Source of the DNA: Methylotenera_A aquatica
GTDB lineage: Bacteria > Pseudomonadota > Gammaproteobacteria > Burkholderiales > Methylophilaceae
Direction: 5' to 3'
Length of the DNA stretch: 64,000 nucleotides
Assembly (NCBI GenBank): GCA_965601485.1
Contig: OZ271846.1
Coordinates: 682,001-746,000, forward strand
Numbering within the stretch: the first letter of the stretch is position 1; every line of letters starts with the position of its first letter. Below are positions 8,691 to 18,071 of the stretch, one piece after another. A program made the position numbers and the translations under genes. The notes below the pieces were generated by a model. It was given only the letters and a program-made list of their open reading frames with translations, did no database searches and was not told the origin of the DNA.

Positions 8691-9431
8691 ATGTTACAAA
8701 CGAGTAAAATTGAAGCGCTATCCCGTTCTAGTTTCGTAGAACCAACAACGCATGCGTATAATGCGGGTTACAAAACGAATCAAAATGGGAGTGGTCTATT
8801 AATGGCCGATAAGCCAATTAGCACAGCAGTTGCAGGAACACGCGAACTTGATCAGGTGTTGGTAGAGCGTGCACAGGCGGGTGATAAAAAAGCATTTGGT
8901 ATGTTGGTGGAAAAGTACCATCGCAAACTAGGTCGTTTGTTGTCGCGCATGATTCGTGATCAAGCAGAGGTAGAGGACGTGGTACAAGAATCTTTTATTA
9001 AAGCGTATCGAGCTTTGCACAACTTTAGAGGCGACAGCGCGTTTTATACTTGGTTATATCGAATTGGCATCAATACGGCTAAAAACTATTTAGTATCAAT
9101 GGGCCGCAGGCCTCAAGTAATGCAAGATGTTGAAATTGAAGACGTTGAAAACTTTGAAGATGGCAATGAAATGCGCACCATGGAAACGCCTGAGACCGCA
9201 ATGATGACAAAGGAAATTGCGCAAACGGTGAATGACACCGTTGCCAGTTTGCCAGAAGAGTTACGTACAGCGATTACTTTGCGCGAATTAGAAGGTTTAA
9301 GTTATGAAGAAATCGCCACCTTAATGCAGTGCCCAATTGGCACAGTGCGCTCACGTATATTTAGAGCCCGCGAAACAATTGCATTGAAATTACGCCCGCT
9401 TTTAGACACACCAGATGGTAAGCGTTGGTAA
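8691..9431 (+). CDS. rpoE: RNA polymerase sigma factor RpoE (sigma-24, AlgU type)
   Basis: This extracytoplasmic-function sigma factor directs transcription of envelope-stress genes. The conserved protein starts at MADKPISTAV (ATG 8802), with region 2 (AFGMLVEKYHRKL ... EDVVQESFIKAYRAL ... FYTWLYRIGINTAKN) and region 4 (LPEELRTAITLRELEGLSYEEIA ... GTVRSRIFRAR). That core is 209 residues, the family norm. The frame continues upstream to an ATG at 8691 with a near-perfect Shine-Dalgarno, which would add 37 residues without similarity to other RpoE proteins that I recall. I list the longer form because of that site; both starts could be used. It leads the sigma-E cluster with rseA, rseB, rseC and mucD. 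Confidence 0.93.
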   Translation: MLQTSKIEALSRSSFVEPTTHAYNAGYKTNQNGSGLLMADKPISTAVAGTRELDQVLVERAQAGDKKAFGMLVEKYHRKLGRLLSRMIRDQAEVEDVVQESFIKAYRALHNFRGDSAFYTWLYRIGINTAKNYLVSMGRRPQVMQDVEIEDVENFEDGNEMRTMETPETAMMTKEIAQTVNDTVASLPEELRTAITLRELEGLSYEEIATLMQCPIGTVRSRIFRARETIALKLRPLLDTPDGKRW

Positions 9432-9546
9432 ACTGGATTTAAATTAAGCAGGGCATAAATTAATAATCACTAGTTTAAATGAGCGGCCCTTGCTGTTCAA
9501 CCAATTTGAATTAGTATTAAATCTACTTTAGATTTAGAGGCAAAAA

Positions 9547-10023
9547 ATGAAAGATCAATTATCTGCATTAATCGATGGCGAGTTTGATGTTGAAAACGCC
9601 GAGCATCTGATTAGGTCAGTTAAATCAGGCGGTGAGCTGCAAAAATGTTGGCAGCATTACCAGTTAATAGGTGATGTAATGCGTAACGAAATGGTATTAA
9701 GCCAAAACTTTAGCGCGCGCGTGATGAGCGCATTGGGTGATGAGCCAACTGTGTTAGCCCCGGCGCCATCTGTAGAGCAAAAACTTGCTAGAACAAGTTT
9801 CTTTAAAATTAACCAATTTTGGTCTGTTGCGGCGTCAGTTGCTGCTGTAATGTTTGTAGCTGTAATGGTTTTACAACAGCAATTAACCAGTTCAGAGAGT
9901 TCTGCACCAATCGAAATTGCACAAAGCATGCCGCTTGAGTACTTAGAAGCACATCATGCCGCCGCACCTAATGGTGCCGCTTACTATATTCAAAATGTGA
10001 GTCTATCTGGCGCAGGGCAATAG
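9547..10023 (+). CDS. rseA: Anti-sigma-E factor RseA/MucA
   Basis: This inner-membrane protein sequesters RpoE at its cytoplasmic N-terminus until cleaved by DegS- and RseP-type proteases. The 158 residues show the anti-sigma domain start (MKDQLSALIDGEFD, then the CWQHYQLIGDVMRNE helix), one transmembrane helix at about 91-109 and a periplasmic tail where RseB would bind. The C-terminus does not end in the typical OMP-like hydrophobic signal; that signal is for DegS substrates and is not expected here. It lies 115 bases after rpoE and 5 bases before rseB, which fits joint expression. Confidence 0.9.
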   Translation: MKDQLSALIDGEFDVENAEHLIRSVKSGGELQKCWQHYQLIGDVMRNEMVLSQNFSARVMSALGDEPTVLAPAPSVEQKLARTSFFKINQFWSVAASVAAVMFVAVMVLQQQLTSSESSAPIEIAQSMPLEYLEAHHAAAPNGAAYYIQNVSLSGAGQ

Positions 10024-10028
10024 CAGTA

Positions 10029-11039
10029 ATGTTTAAATCTTTATCAGCGATATTGATAACCGCATTTGGTTTGGCTGGTTTTAGTCAGACCAGTTTAGCT
10101 AATCAAGATGCTTGGTTAGCCTTGCAGAAAGCGGCTTTTGCAGCCCGCGAGCTTAATTATCAAGGCATTTTTGTATACCAAAATGGCAACCAAGTACGCT
10201 CAGTACAAATTACGCACATGAATACTGCCGGACAAGAATTAACGCGCAATATGATTCTAGATAATCAATCTGTTGCAGGTAAGCCGAAGTCCAAGCAGCC
10301 GCGTGAAGTATTCAGCCAAGGCAGTGACATCGTTATTTTTAATCCGAAAAACGATAAAGTCATCATTGAAAAACGCCATGGACAAAATCTGTTCCCGGCC
10401 ATGCTGCCTGTTAATTTACAATCATTAAAAATGAGTTATACGGCACGTATTAATGTGTTGGATTATGTTGCTGGGCGTCAAGCGCAAATTATTGAGTTGA
10501 TTCCCAAAGACGCATATCGCTACAGCTATAAAATTTGGACAGATACTGAGTTTGGTTTGCTGGTCAAAATGACACTACAAAATGAAAAAAACGAAACCTT
10601 AGAGCAGATTACTTTTCAAGAGTTAAGCATGCTAAATTCGCATGATTTGAATTGGTTTCAGCCATCCATTGATTTAAGTAAAAAGTACGAAATGGAAGAT
10701 GTTGCATTACTTAACCGTGTGCATACCAATTGGATTGTGGCAGAGTTGCCGCCCGGCTATATTAAAGTTGATCATATTGAATATATGACTAACGGTAAAA
10801 CAACACCAGTTAACCAGATGATATTTTCTGATGGTATTGCTTCTGTATCGCTATTTATTGAGCCAATAGTAAAAGGTAAGCGCCCTAAAGTGGGTCACCA
10901 CCTTATTGGATCTACACATATTTGTGCCAACATGGTGGAAGGTTACCAAGTTATGGTTGTTGGTGAAGTACCATTAGCAACCGTTCAACAAATAGCCAAA
11001 GCGGTTAGTTTCAAAAAGCAAACAGCTTCTGCGCGATAG
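10029..11039 (+). CDS. rseB: Sigma-E regulatory protein RseB/MucB
   Basis: RseB is the periplasmic protein that binds the RseA tail and shields it from proteolysis, and in E. coli it senses mislocalised lipoproteins. The 336-residue protein has an N-terminal signal peptide (about 1-24, cleavage after SLA), a large lipoprotein-binding-like beta domain (LNYQGIFVYQNGNQVRSVQI onward) and the smaller C-terminal domain (about 215-325) that contacts RseA, with HTNWIVAELPPGY and SVSLFIEP as family-type segments. Length is normal. It follows rseA by 5 bases. Confidence 0.92.
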   Translation: MFKSLSAILITAFGLAGFSQTSLANQDAWLALQKAAFAARELNYQGIFVYQNGNQVRSVQITHMNTAGQELTRNMILDNQSVAGKPKSKQPREVFSQGSDIVIFNPKNDKVIIEKRHGQNLFPAMLPVNLQSLKMSYTARINVLDYVAGRQAQIIELIPKDAYRYSYKIWTDTEFGLLVKMTLQNEKNETLEQITFQELSMLNSHDLNWFQPSIDLSKKYEMEDVALLNRVHTNWIVAELPPGYIKVDHIEYMTNGKTTPVNQMIFSDGIASVSLFIEPIVKGKRPKVGHHLIGSTHICANMVEGYQVMVVGEVPLATVQQIAKAVSFKKQTASAR

Positions 11040-11071
11040 TTTTTAATTTATTCAAATTTTCGAGTTTTAGC

Positions 11072-11548
11072 ATGTTAGAAGAACACGCCATTGTCCTCTC
11101 GATTAGCCCCAACAGTCATAAACTTAGCGATTCCATAGCAGTACTTGAAATTGAGCGCAGAACAGCTTGTGGTTTGTGTGGTAAAACACGTGGTTGCGGC
11201 AATTCAATCTGGGGCAAGCTATTTGCGCATCAATCAACTGCGTTTAAAGCACAAAATCCTATCAAGGCAAAAGTGGGTGATAGCGTTGTAGTTGGTATAA
11301 ATGAACGCGCCTTGCTTAAAAGTGCGTTATTACTTTATATAGCGCCACTTGTAACCATGATGATTGGCGCCATATTGATGAATGAGCTCATGCATAATAA
11401 CGCAGGCTCTATACTTGGCGCCTTAATCGGCCTAATGCTTGGCTTTGTATGGGTTAAAGGGCACACAACTGCTAGTCGTTATTTTTTAGAGCAACAGCCT
11501 GTTATTTTGAGATTAGCAACGCAAGATACGGAAATAAAATTTTCATAA
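11072..11548 (+). CDS. rseC: RseC/MucC family membrane protein
   Basis: RseC is an inner-membrane protein encoded in sigma-E operons and linked to the reduction of SoxR and thiamine synthesis in enteric bacteria. Its precise role is unclear. The 158-residue protein has the conserved N-terminal cysteine cluster (C33, C36, C42 in TACGLCGKTRGCG) and two adjacent transmembrane helices at about residues 80-130, separated by a short polar loop. It starts 32 bases after rseB and ends before mucD, the usual order. Confidence 0.9.
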   Translation: MLEEHAIVLSISPNSHKLSDSIAVLEIERRTACGLCGKTRGCGNSIWGKLFAHQSTAFKAQNPIKAKVGDSVVVGINERALLKSALLLYIAPLVTMMIGAILMNELMHNNAGSILGALIGLMLGFVWVKGHTTASRYFLEQQPVILRLATQDTEIKFS

Positions 11549-11641
11549 TTATTTGCTAGTTTATTGTTTTGAGTTATTTGTTTTAAAAGTGACAGATCAA
11601 AAAATTTACCGTATATATTTTCAGTTATTTGAGGAAATTAG

Positions 11642-13078
11642 ATGTTAAAAAAATGGATTTCTACAACACTATTAAGTTTTGCATTTGTATTTAATGCGTT
11701 CAATCAAGCTGCAATTGCTAAAGATTTACCAGACTTTACAGAGTTAGCTGAAAAGCATGGTGCAGAAGTAGTCAATATCAGCGTTACTCAAGTAGCGCAG
11801 GGTGGTGGCAATGGCGCTATGCCGTTTCCAGGTATGCCAGATGATGAAAATTTACAAGAGTTCTTTAAGCGATTTGGTATTCCTGGAATGCCAGGCTTAC
11901 CGGGTGGTCAAGGCCAAGGCGGACAAGAGTTTAAATCGTCCTCGTTAGGTTCAGGCTTTATTATTAGTAGCGATGGCTATATTTTAACTAATGCGCATGT
12001 TGTGAGTGAAGCAGATGAAGTGCTGGTTAAATTATCCGATAAACGCGAATTTAAAGCCAAAACTATCGGTTACGATAAACGTACCGATGTGGCATTGATT
12101 AAAATTGAAGCGACTAATTTACCAAAAGTAACTATTGGCGACCCTAACGCATTAAAAGTGGGTCAGTGGGTTGCTGCTATTGGCTCGCCATTTGGCCTAG
12201 AAAACACAATGACAGCAGGTATTGTAAGTGCAAAGGGCCGTGCTTTGCCGCAAGAGAATTTTGTGCCGTTTATTCAAACCGACGTAGCGATTAACCCGGG
12301 TAACTCTGGTGGCCCACTGTTTAACTTAGCGGGCGAGGTAGTTGGTATTAATTCGCAAATCTACAGCCGTAGCGGCGGCTCTGTTGGCTTGTCATTTTCT
12401 ATTCCAATCGATGTGGCCATTGATATATCAAATCAACTAAAAGCCAATGGCAAAATCACGCGCGGTTGGTTGGGTGTTGCCATTCAAGAGTTAACTAAAG
12501 AATTGGCCGATTCATTTGGTATGAAAAATACCAACGGCGCATTGATTGCAGGCGTTGAAAAAAATGGCCCAGCAGATAAAGGTGGCTTAGAAGCAGGTGA
12601 TGTTATTACCAAATTTGATAATAAGCCGATTATTTCATCAAGCGATTTGCCGCGTGTAGTGGGCGCTAGTAAACCAGGCAAAATGGCTGCAGTTGAGATT
12701 TTACGTAAAGGCGCCGTTAAAAATTTAAGCATAGGGATAGGTGAAATGCCAACAGATCCCAGTGAAGCAGCTGGGCCAAGCAAGTCACCAACTAAAGCTG
12801 AAGCCAACAAAATTGGCTTGACGCTAAAAGAGCTAACACCACAGCAAAAGAAAAAGCTGAACGGCAAAAATGGCTTATTGGTTGTAGACAGCATAGGAGC
12901 GGCAGCGCAAGCGGGTATTCGACGTGGCGATGTGATTTTAGGATTAAACAACTCAGAAAGCCAAAGCGTGGAGCAATTTAATAAGCAAATTAACGCCGTG
13001 GCTGCAGGTAAAACAGTAGCCGTTTTAGTGTTGCGCGGCGAAAATACTTTATACGTACCAATAAAAGTGACTAAGTAA
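11642..13078 (+). CDS. mucD: Periplasmic serine protease DegP/MucD (Do family)
   Basis: This HtrA-type protease-chaperone degrades or refolds damaged envelope proteins and is a classical partner of the sigma-E system. The 478-residue protein has a signal peptide (about 1-26), a trypsin-like domain with the triad H119 (NAHVV), D149 (RTDVAL) and S222 (GNSGGP), and two PDZ domains (about 255-355 and 385-475). A glycine- and proline-rich loop (about 54-96) replaces the Q-linker region. Two PDZ domains and a secreted form favour DegP/MucD over the membrane-anchored DegS. It follows rseC by 93 bases and is closed by a terminator. Confidence 0.95.
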   Translation: MLKKWISTTLLSFAFVFNAFNQAAIAKDLPDFTELAEKHGAEVVNISVTQVAQGGGNGAMPFPGMPDDENLQEFFKRFGIPGMPGLPGGQGQGGQEFKSSSLGSGFIISSDGYILTNAHVVSEADEVLVKLSDKREFKAKTIGYDKRTDVALIKIEATNLPKVTIGDPNALKVGQWVAAIGSPFGLENTMTAGIVSAKGRALPQENFVPFIQTDVAINPGNSGGPLFNLAGEVVGINSQIYSRSGGSVGLSFSIPIDVAIDISNQLKANGKITRGWLGVAIQELTKELADSFGMKNTNGALIAGVEKNGPADKGGLEAGDVITKFDNKPIISSSDLPRVVGASKPGKMAAVEILRKGAVKNLSIGIGEMPTDPSEAAGPSKSPTKAEANKIGLTLKELTPQQKKKLNGKNGLLVVDSIGAAAQAGIRRGDVILGLNNSESQSVEQFNKQINAVAAGKTVAVLVLRGENTLYVPIKVTK

Positions 13079-13095
13079 TATAATTGCTTTAAATT

Positions 13096-13121
13096 AAAGC
13101 CCGCGTAAAGCGGGCTTTTTT
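13096..13121 (+). terminator. Intrinsic terminator after mucD
   Basis: AAAGCCCGC and GCGGGCTTT pair around a 5-base loop and run into a T tract, 18 bases after the mucD stop. It closes the sigma-E cluster. Confidence 0.9.
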
Positions 13122-13243
13122 GTTGAAATTTGAATGACTTTGTTTAATTAATTACAAGTTAATCAATGATTTGTTGTAAAATCACAGTTATTGAAAAAAG
13201 CGCTTAATGCGCTTTATTTATTTGTAAAGTCTAAAAAGTTAAC

Positions 13244-15037
13244 ATGAAAAACATCCGTAATTTCTCTATTATTGCCCATATCGATCACGGCAAATCTACT
13301 CTGGCAGACCGTATTATTCATCTGTGCGGCGGCTTGGCTGATCGCGAAATGGAAGCACAAGTGCTGGATAGCATGGATATTGAGCGCGAGCGCGGCATTA
13401 CCATTAAAGCGCAAACCGCAGCCTTGCAATACAAAGCCGATGATGGCGAGATTTATCAATTAAATTTAATTGATACGCCTGGTCATGTGGATTTTAGCTA
13501 TGAAGTTTCACGCTCACTTTCCGCATGTGAAGGCGCTTTGTTGGTGGTAGATGCCAGCCAAGGAGTTGAAGCGCAAAGCGTTGCCAATTGCTATACCGCT
13601 TTGGATTTAGGTGTAGAAGTAACCGCCGTTTTAAATAAAATTGATTTGCCATCTGCCGATCCAGAGCGCGTCAAGCAAGAAATTGAAGATGTGATTGGCG
13701 TCGATGCTAGTGATGCAGTGTTGTGTTCAGCCAAAACAGGTTTAGGCGTTCGTGATGTGCTTGAGGCGGTCATTAAGAAAGTGCCACCGCCTGTGGGTGA
13801 TGCCACCAAGCCGCTAAAAGCCTTGGTAATTGATGCATGGTTTGATAACTATGTTGGCGTGGTAATGCTAGTGCGCGTGATTGATGGCCTCTTAAAGCCA
13901 AAAGATAAGATTCGTTTAATGGCAACCCGAACAGAATTTTTATGTGAACAAGTCGGTGTATTTACTCCAAAATCTTTGCAAAAAACAGCATTGTCGGCTG
14001 GTGAGGTAGGCTTTATTATTGCTGGCATTAAAGAGCTTGCCAGTGCGAAAGTTGGTGATACCGTTACCTTGGCAACAAGGCCCGCCGCAGAGCCTTTGGC
14101 TGGTTTTAAAGAGGTAAAGCCGCAAGTATTTGCCGGTTTGTACCCAGTAGAATCGAATCAATTTGAAGCCTTAAGAACCGCGCTTGAAAAATTGAGTTTA
14201 AATGATGCCTCTCTTCTATTTGAACCCGAAAACTCAACGGCTTTAGGTTTTGGCTTTAGATGCGGCTTTTTAGGTTTGCTACATATGGAAATCGTACAAG
14301 AGCGATTAGAGCGCGAATACGATATGGATTTGATTACCACTGCACCAACCGTGGTGTACGAACTAATGCTAAAAGATGGCACAGTGCAGCAAATAGAGAA
14401 CCCTTCACGTTTGCCCGATATGTCGAGAATTGAAGAAATTCGTGAGCCTGTGATTAATGTCAATTTACTGATGCCGCAAGATTATGTAGGTCCAGTGATG
14501 ACGCTTTGTAACGGCAAGCGCGGTATTCAGAAAAATATGCAATACATGGGTAGGCAAGTGATGCTGAGTTATGAAATGCCGCTTAATGAAGTGGTGTTAG
14601 ATTTTTTTGATAAATTAAAATCAGTATCGCGTGGCTATGCTTCAATGGATTACGAGTTTTTAGAGTTCCGTGCAGCGGATTTAGTTAAGTTAGACATTAT
14701 GGTTAACGGCGAACGTGTGGACGCGCTCAGCTTGATTGTACATCGTGCCAATAGCCGATACCGCGGCGGTCAAGTGGCAGAAAAGATGCGCGAGTTGATT
14801 CCGCGCCAAATGTTTGATGTGGCAATTCAAGCATCAATCGGTGCTACTATTATTGCGCGCGAAACTGTAAAAGCCATGCGTAAAAATGTGATTGCTAAGT
14901 GTTATGGCGGCGATGTATCGCGTAAGCGTAAGTTGCTAGATAAGCAAAAAGAGGGCAAAAAACGCATGAAACAAGTAGGTAGTGTGGAGATTCCGCAAGA
15001 AGCATTCTTGGCGATATTACGAGTCGAAGATAAGTAA
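13244..15037 (+). CDS. lepA: Elongation factor 4 (LepA)
   Basis: LepA is a ribosome-bound GTPase that influences elongation and 30S biogenesis. The 597 residues start with the translational GTPase G1 loop AHIDHGKST (11-19), then RERGITIKAQT (G2), DTPGHVDF (G3), NKIDLP (G4) and a SAKTG loop (G5). The EF-G-like domains II, III and V follow, and the C-terminal LepA-specific domain ends in a basic tail (SRKRKLLDKQKEGKKRMKQ). Length is exactly typical. It heads lepA-lepB-DUF4845-rnc-era, a conserved proteobacterial order. Confidence 0.97.
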   Translation: MKNIRNFSIIAHIDHGKSTLADRIIHLCGGLADREMEAQVLDSMDIERERGITIKAQTAALQYKADDGEIYQLNLIDTPGHVDFSYEVSRSLSACEGALLVVDASQGVEAQSVANCYTALDLGVEVTAVLNKIDLPSADPERVKQEIEDVIGVDASDAVLCSAKTGLGVRDVLEAVIKKVPPPVGDATKPLKALVIDAWFDNYVGVVMLVRVIDGLLKPKDKIRLMATRTEFLCEQVGVFTPKSLQKTALSAGEVGFIIAGIKELASAKVGDTVTLATRPAAEPLAGFKEVKPQVFAGLYPVESNQFEALRTALEKLSLNDASLLFEPENSTALGFGFRCGFLGLLHMEIVQERLEREYDMDLITTAPTVVYELMLKDGTVQQIENPSRLPDMSRIEEIREPVINVNLLMPQDYVGPVMTLCNGKRGIQKNMQYMGRQVMLSYEMPLNEVVLDFFDKLKSVSRGYASMDYEFLEFRAADLVKLDIMVNGERVDALSLIVHRANSRYRGGQVAEKMRELIPRQMFDVAIQASIGATIIARETVKAMRKNVIAKCYGGDVSRKRKLLDKQKEGKKRMKQVGSVEIPQEAFLAILRVEDK

Positions 15038-15103
15038 CTAGAGGCAAGAAAAATTTATTAAGTACAATAATTTTAATAAAAGAAATTAAAAAGGATTTAA
15101 CGC

Positions 15104-15904
15104 ATGTATTTTGCTCTATTTATGATTGCAATTTTGGTAGTCACTGGCTTGGTCTGGCTTTTGGATATTTGGGTGTTACGCGAAAACCGCGGCAATCAGG
15201 CAGAGCCTTGGTATGTGGAATATAGTAAAAGTTTTTTCCCGGTAATTTTGCTGGTGTTTGTATTGCGCTCATTCTTGGTAGAGCCATTTAAAATTCCATC
15301 AGGCTCTATGATGCCAACTTTGCTAGCGGGCGATTACATTTTGGTTAATAAGTTTACCTACGGCTTGCGCGTGCCAGTGTTAAATAATACGTTTTTAGAG
15401 ATGAATAAGCCCAAACGTGGTGATGTGTTTGTGTTTCATTACCCACCTGAACCAACCATTGATTACATTAAACGAGTTGTTGGTGTACCAGGCGATACCA
15501 TTCAGTACCAAGATAAACAATTGATTGTAAACGGTAAAAAGTTACAAGTAACGTTTATAAGTGATTATAACTATAAGATGTCTTTTAAAGATATTGACGG
15601 TAGCGATCAAGAAAACAGTATGAAAGCACTGCAATCCTCTGAGCAGTTAGTAGATGTCAATCATGATATTTTAGTGCATGATGTTCCGAATCAATATCCT
15701 TCTGGTTCATTAGGAGAACAGTTGCAAAATGGTGAAACCATAACGGTTCCAACTGGACACTATTTTGCTATGGGTGATAACCGCGATAATAGTGCCGATA
15801 GCCGAGTTTGGGGCTTTGTGCCAGAGCATAACTTAGTGGGGAGAGCGTTTTTTATCTGGTTTAATTTTGATCAATTTGGCAGAATTGGTACCAAGATTCA
15901 ATAA
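15104..15904 (+). CDS. lepB: Signal peptidase I
   Basis: LepB removes signal peptides from exported proteins at the periplasmic face of the inner membrane. The 266-residue protein has two N-terminal transmembrane segments (about 1-22 and 42-60), the catalytic serine S68 in PSGSMMPTL, the general base K123 in YIKRVVGVPGD, and the C-terminal box MGDNRDNSADSRVWGFV. The order is conserved: 66 bases after lepA and directly before the DUF4845 gene. Confidence 0.96.
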   Translation: MYFALFMIAILVVTGLVWLLDIWVLRENRGNQAEPWYVEYSKSFFPVILLVFVLRSFLVEPFKIPSGSMMPTLLAGDYILVNKFTYGLRVPVLNNTFLEMNKPKRGDVFVFHYPPEPTIDYIKRVVGVPGDTIQYQDKQLIVNGKKLQVTFISDYNYKMSFKDIDGSDQENSMKALQSSEQLVDVNHDILVHDVPNQYPSGSLGEQLQNGETITVPTGHYFAMGDNRDNSADSRVWGFVPEHNLVGRAFFIWFNFDQFGRIGTKIQ

Positions 15905-15947
15905 CTATTATTTCATCACTTTTAATCATTCTTCCCAGGAAATTAAT

Positions 15948-16304
15948 GTGCGCCATTCAAATAAAATTACTAATCAAAAAGGTGGATCATTTATCGGTAT
16001 GCTGATTGTGATTGCTGCAATCGTATTTTTAGGCTTAATTGGTTTGAAAGTTGGCCCAGCTTATTTAGAGTATATTAATATTAAAAATGCGGTTAAAAAA
16101 GTAGCAAATTCAGTCGATTTAACCGATAAAAAAGCGATTGCAGCTCAGTTTAACAACTCCGCTAGCATAGATAATATTTCGGTTGTTAAAGGTTCAGACT
16201 TGATTGTTAACGATGGTGTTGTTTCTGTGGACTATCAAGTGATTGTGCCTATTATGGCTAATGCTAGCGTATTGCTGGATTTTAATGCCTCTTCAGTTAA
16301 ATAA
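15948..16304 (+). CDS. DUF4845 single-pass membrane protein
   Basis: This is a small protein of unknown function that is regularly found between lepB and rnc in betaproteobacteria. The open frame extends back into lepB, but I chose the GTG at 15948, which has AGGA seven bases upstream and gives a 118-residue protein starting VRHSNKITNQKGGSF. It has one transmembrane helix (about 17-37: MLIVIAAIVFLGLIGLKVG) with a short cytoplasmic front, then a periplasmic domain with the VDYQVIVPI strand. The pilin-like opening, a glycine before the hydrophobic helix, is typical of this family. Confidence 0.82.
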   Translation: MRHSNKITNQKGGSFIGMLIVIAAIVFLGLIGLKVGPAYLEYINIKNAVKKVANSVDLTDKKAIAAQFNNSASIDNISVVKGSDLIVNDGVVSVDYQVIVPIMANASVLLDFNASSVK

Positions 16305-16325
16305 AATGCAGGTTTGCAACTGAGC

Positions 16326-17009
16326 ATGACGCCAGTTAGTCCTTCAAAAGAACCTATTGCTGGTCGTCTTGGGTATTCCTTTAAAAACTTAGGTCTGCTG
16401 GCACAGGCTCTCACTCACCGTAGTTTTTCGGCTAACAATAATGAGCGTCTAGAGTTTTTAGGCGATGGTGCGCTTAACTTTATTATTGCTAACCAACTTT
16501 ATAATCGTTTTAATAAGTTACCAGAAGGTGACTTGAGCCGTTTGCGTGCCCAGTTAGTTAAAGAGTCCACCTTGTGCGAAATTGCTCAGAATCTAAATGT
16601 AGGCGAATCACTCAAATTGGGTGAGGGTGAATTAAAAAGTGCTGGCTGGCGCCGTCCTTCTATTTTGGCTGATGCGCTAGAGGCTATTGTTGGTGCAGTT
16701 TATATCGATGGTGGTTATAAAGCGGCTGAAACCTTAGTATTAAAACTATTTCAAGATAAGCTGAAAGATATCGATCCAAAAATTATCGGTAAAGACGCTA
16801 AATCGCAGCTACAAGAATATTTACAAAGTAAAAAAATGGATTTGCCCGACTACAATGTGGTGCTAATTGAAGGCGAAGCGCATGCGCAAACCTTTAAAGT
16901 AGCCTGTGAGATTAAAGCCTTAAGTATTTCAACAATTGGTGATGGTACAAGTCGCCGCATTGCTGAGCAGCGTGCGGCGCAATTGGTATTAGAAAGAATT
17001 AATCAATAG
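16326..17009 (+). CDS. rnc: Ribonuclease III
   Basis: RNase III cleaves double-stranded RNA, processing rRNA precursors and some mRNAs. The nuclease signature NERLEFLGDGAL (about 39-50) holds the catalytic acidic residues, with a second acidic cluster at LADALEAIVGAVYIDGG. The C-terminal double-stranded RNA binding domain (about 150-225) ends in RRIAEQRAAQLVLE. I chose the ATG at 16326 over the TTG four codons upstream at 16314; neither has a strong ribosome binding site. The 227-residue length fits. It lies between DUF4845 and era. Confidence 0.94.
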   Translation: MTPVSPSKEPIAGRLGYSFKNLGLLAQALTHRSFSANNNERLEFLGDGALNFIIANQLYNRFNKLPEGDLSRLRAQLVKESTLCEIAQNLNVGESLKLGEGELKSAGWRRPSILADALEAIVGAVYIDGGYKAAETLVLKLFQDKLKDIDPKIIGKDAKSQLQEYLQSKKMDLPDYNVVLIEGEAHAQTFKVACEIKALSISTIGDGTSRRIAEQRAAQLVLERINQ

Positions 17010-17042
17010 CACTTTTGCGTTATACAAAATAGAAACGGATAC

Positions 17043-17948
17043 ATGAGACAAGATTCAAAGTCAGATAGTCGGCCATTTCGCTGCGGTACGGTTGCCATTG
17101 TAGGCCGCCCTAATGTTGGCAAATCGACTTTGCTAAACCATATTTTAGGTATGAAGTTAGCAATCACCTCGCGCAAAGCACAAACCACACGTCATCGTTT
17201 GTTAGGTATTCATACCACAGATGACACGCAATTTTTATTTGTAGATACGCCTGGTTTTCAGCAAAAGCATTTAAACGCGTTAAATAAAGGCTTAAATAAA
17301 ACGGTGACGCAAGTTTTGACCGAAGTCGATGTGGTGCTATTTGTGATAGAGCCGATGAAGCTGGGCGAGGCGGATACAAAAGTGCTAAGCTTATTGCCAA
17401 CCGATAAGCCAGTGTTGTTAGTAGTGAATAAAGCCGATTTGATGGGTGATAAAAATAATTTACTGCCTTTGATTCAGGATTTCGACTTACTGCATCCGTT
17501 TGTGGGTATTATCCCTGTGAGTGCGAAAAAAAGCCTTAATTTAGACGAGTTGCTTGAAACTACACGCCAATACTTGCCTGAGCAAGCGGCAATTTACGGC
17601 GAAGATGAACTCACGGATAAAAATGAGCGTTTTTTAGCAGCAGAACTGATACGGGAAAAAATATTCCGGTTATTAGGCGATGAAATACCATATGCCGTGA
17701 CAGTGGAAATAGAGAAATTTGAAACAGTTAAATGTTTGCGCCGCATTTTTGCCGCCATTATCGTGGATAAAGACAGTCAAAAACCAATGCTCATTGGTAA
17801 AAATGGTGAAAAAATGAAACAAATATCCACCGAGGCGCGTCAAGATATGGAAAAGCTATTTGGTAGCAAAGTGTACTTAGAAACTTGGGTCAAAGTAAAA
17901 GGCGGTTGGGCAGATGACGAAAGAGCATTAAAAAGCCTAGGCTACTAA
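17043..17948 (+). CDS. era: GTPase Era
   Basis: Era is an essential GTPase that binds the 3' end of 16S rRNA and helps assemble the small subunit. The 301-residue protein has G1 GRPNVGKS (about 21-28), G3 DTPGF, G4 NKADL and a SAKKS loop, followed by a KH-type RNA-binding domain (about 205-300) with the GKNGEKMKQI turn. The C-terminal WVKVKGGWADDE is typical. It begins 33 bases after rnc, as in many Proteobacteria. Confidence 0.96.
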   Translation: MRQDSKSDSRPFRCGTVAIVGRPNVGKSTLLNHILGMKLAITSRKAQTTRHRLLGIHTTDDTQFLFVDTPGFQQKHLNALNKGLNKTVTQVLTEVDVVLFVIEPMKLGEADTKVLSLLPTDKPVLLVVNKADLMGDKNNLLPLIQDFDLLHPFVGIIPVSAKKSLNLDELLETTRQYLPEQAAIYGEDELTDKNERFLAAELIREKIFRLLGDEIPYAVTVEIEKFETVKCLRRIFAAIIVDKDSQKPMLIGKNGEKMKQISTEARQDMEKLFGSKVYLETWVKVKGGWADDERALKSLGY

Positions 17949-18071
17949 ATCGCTAATTTTATTTAATGGTTTTACTAACTTTGTTCTGTTAGATTCACTT
18001 TGTGAGATGGGATTATTTTAATTTAGGCTTATGCTTTAATTTATTGCTAAAGTTTAACTTAGGATTAGTAA

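Noticed and set aside
11549..11641. Possible sigma-E promoter upstream of mucD
   Set aside because: No GAACTT-type -35 element was found.
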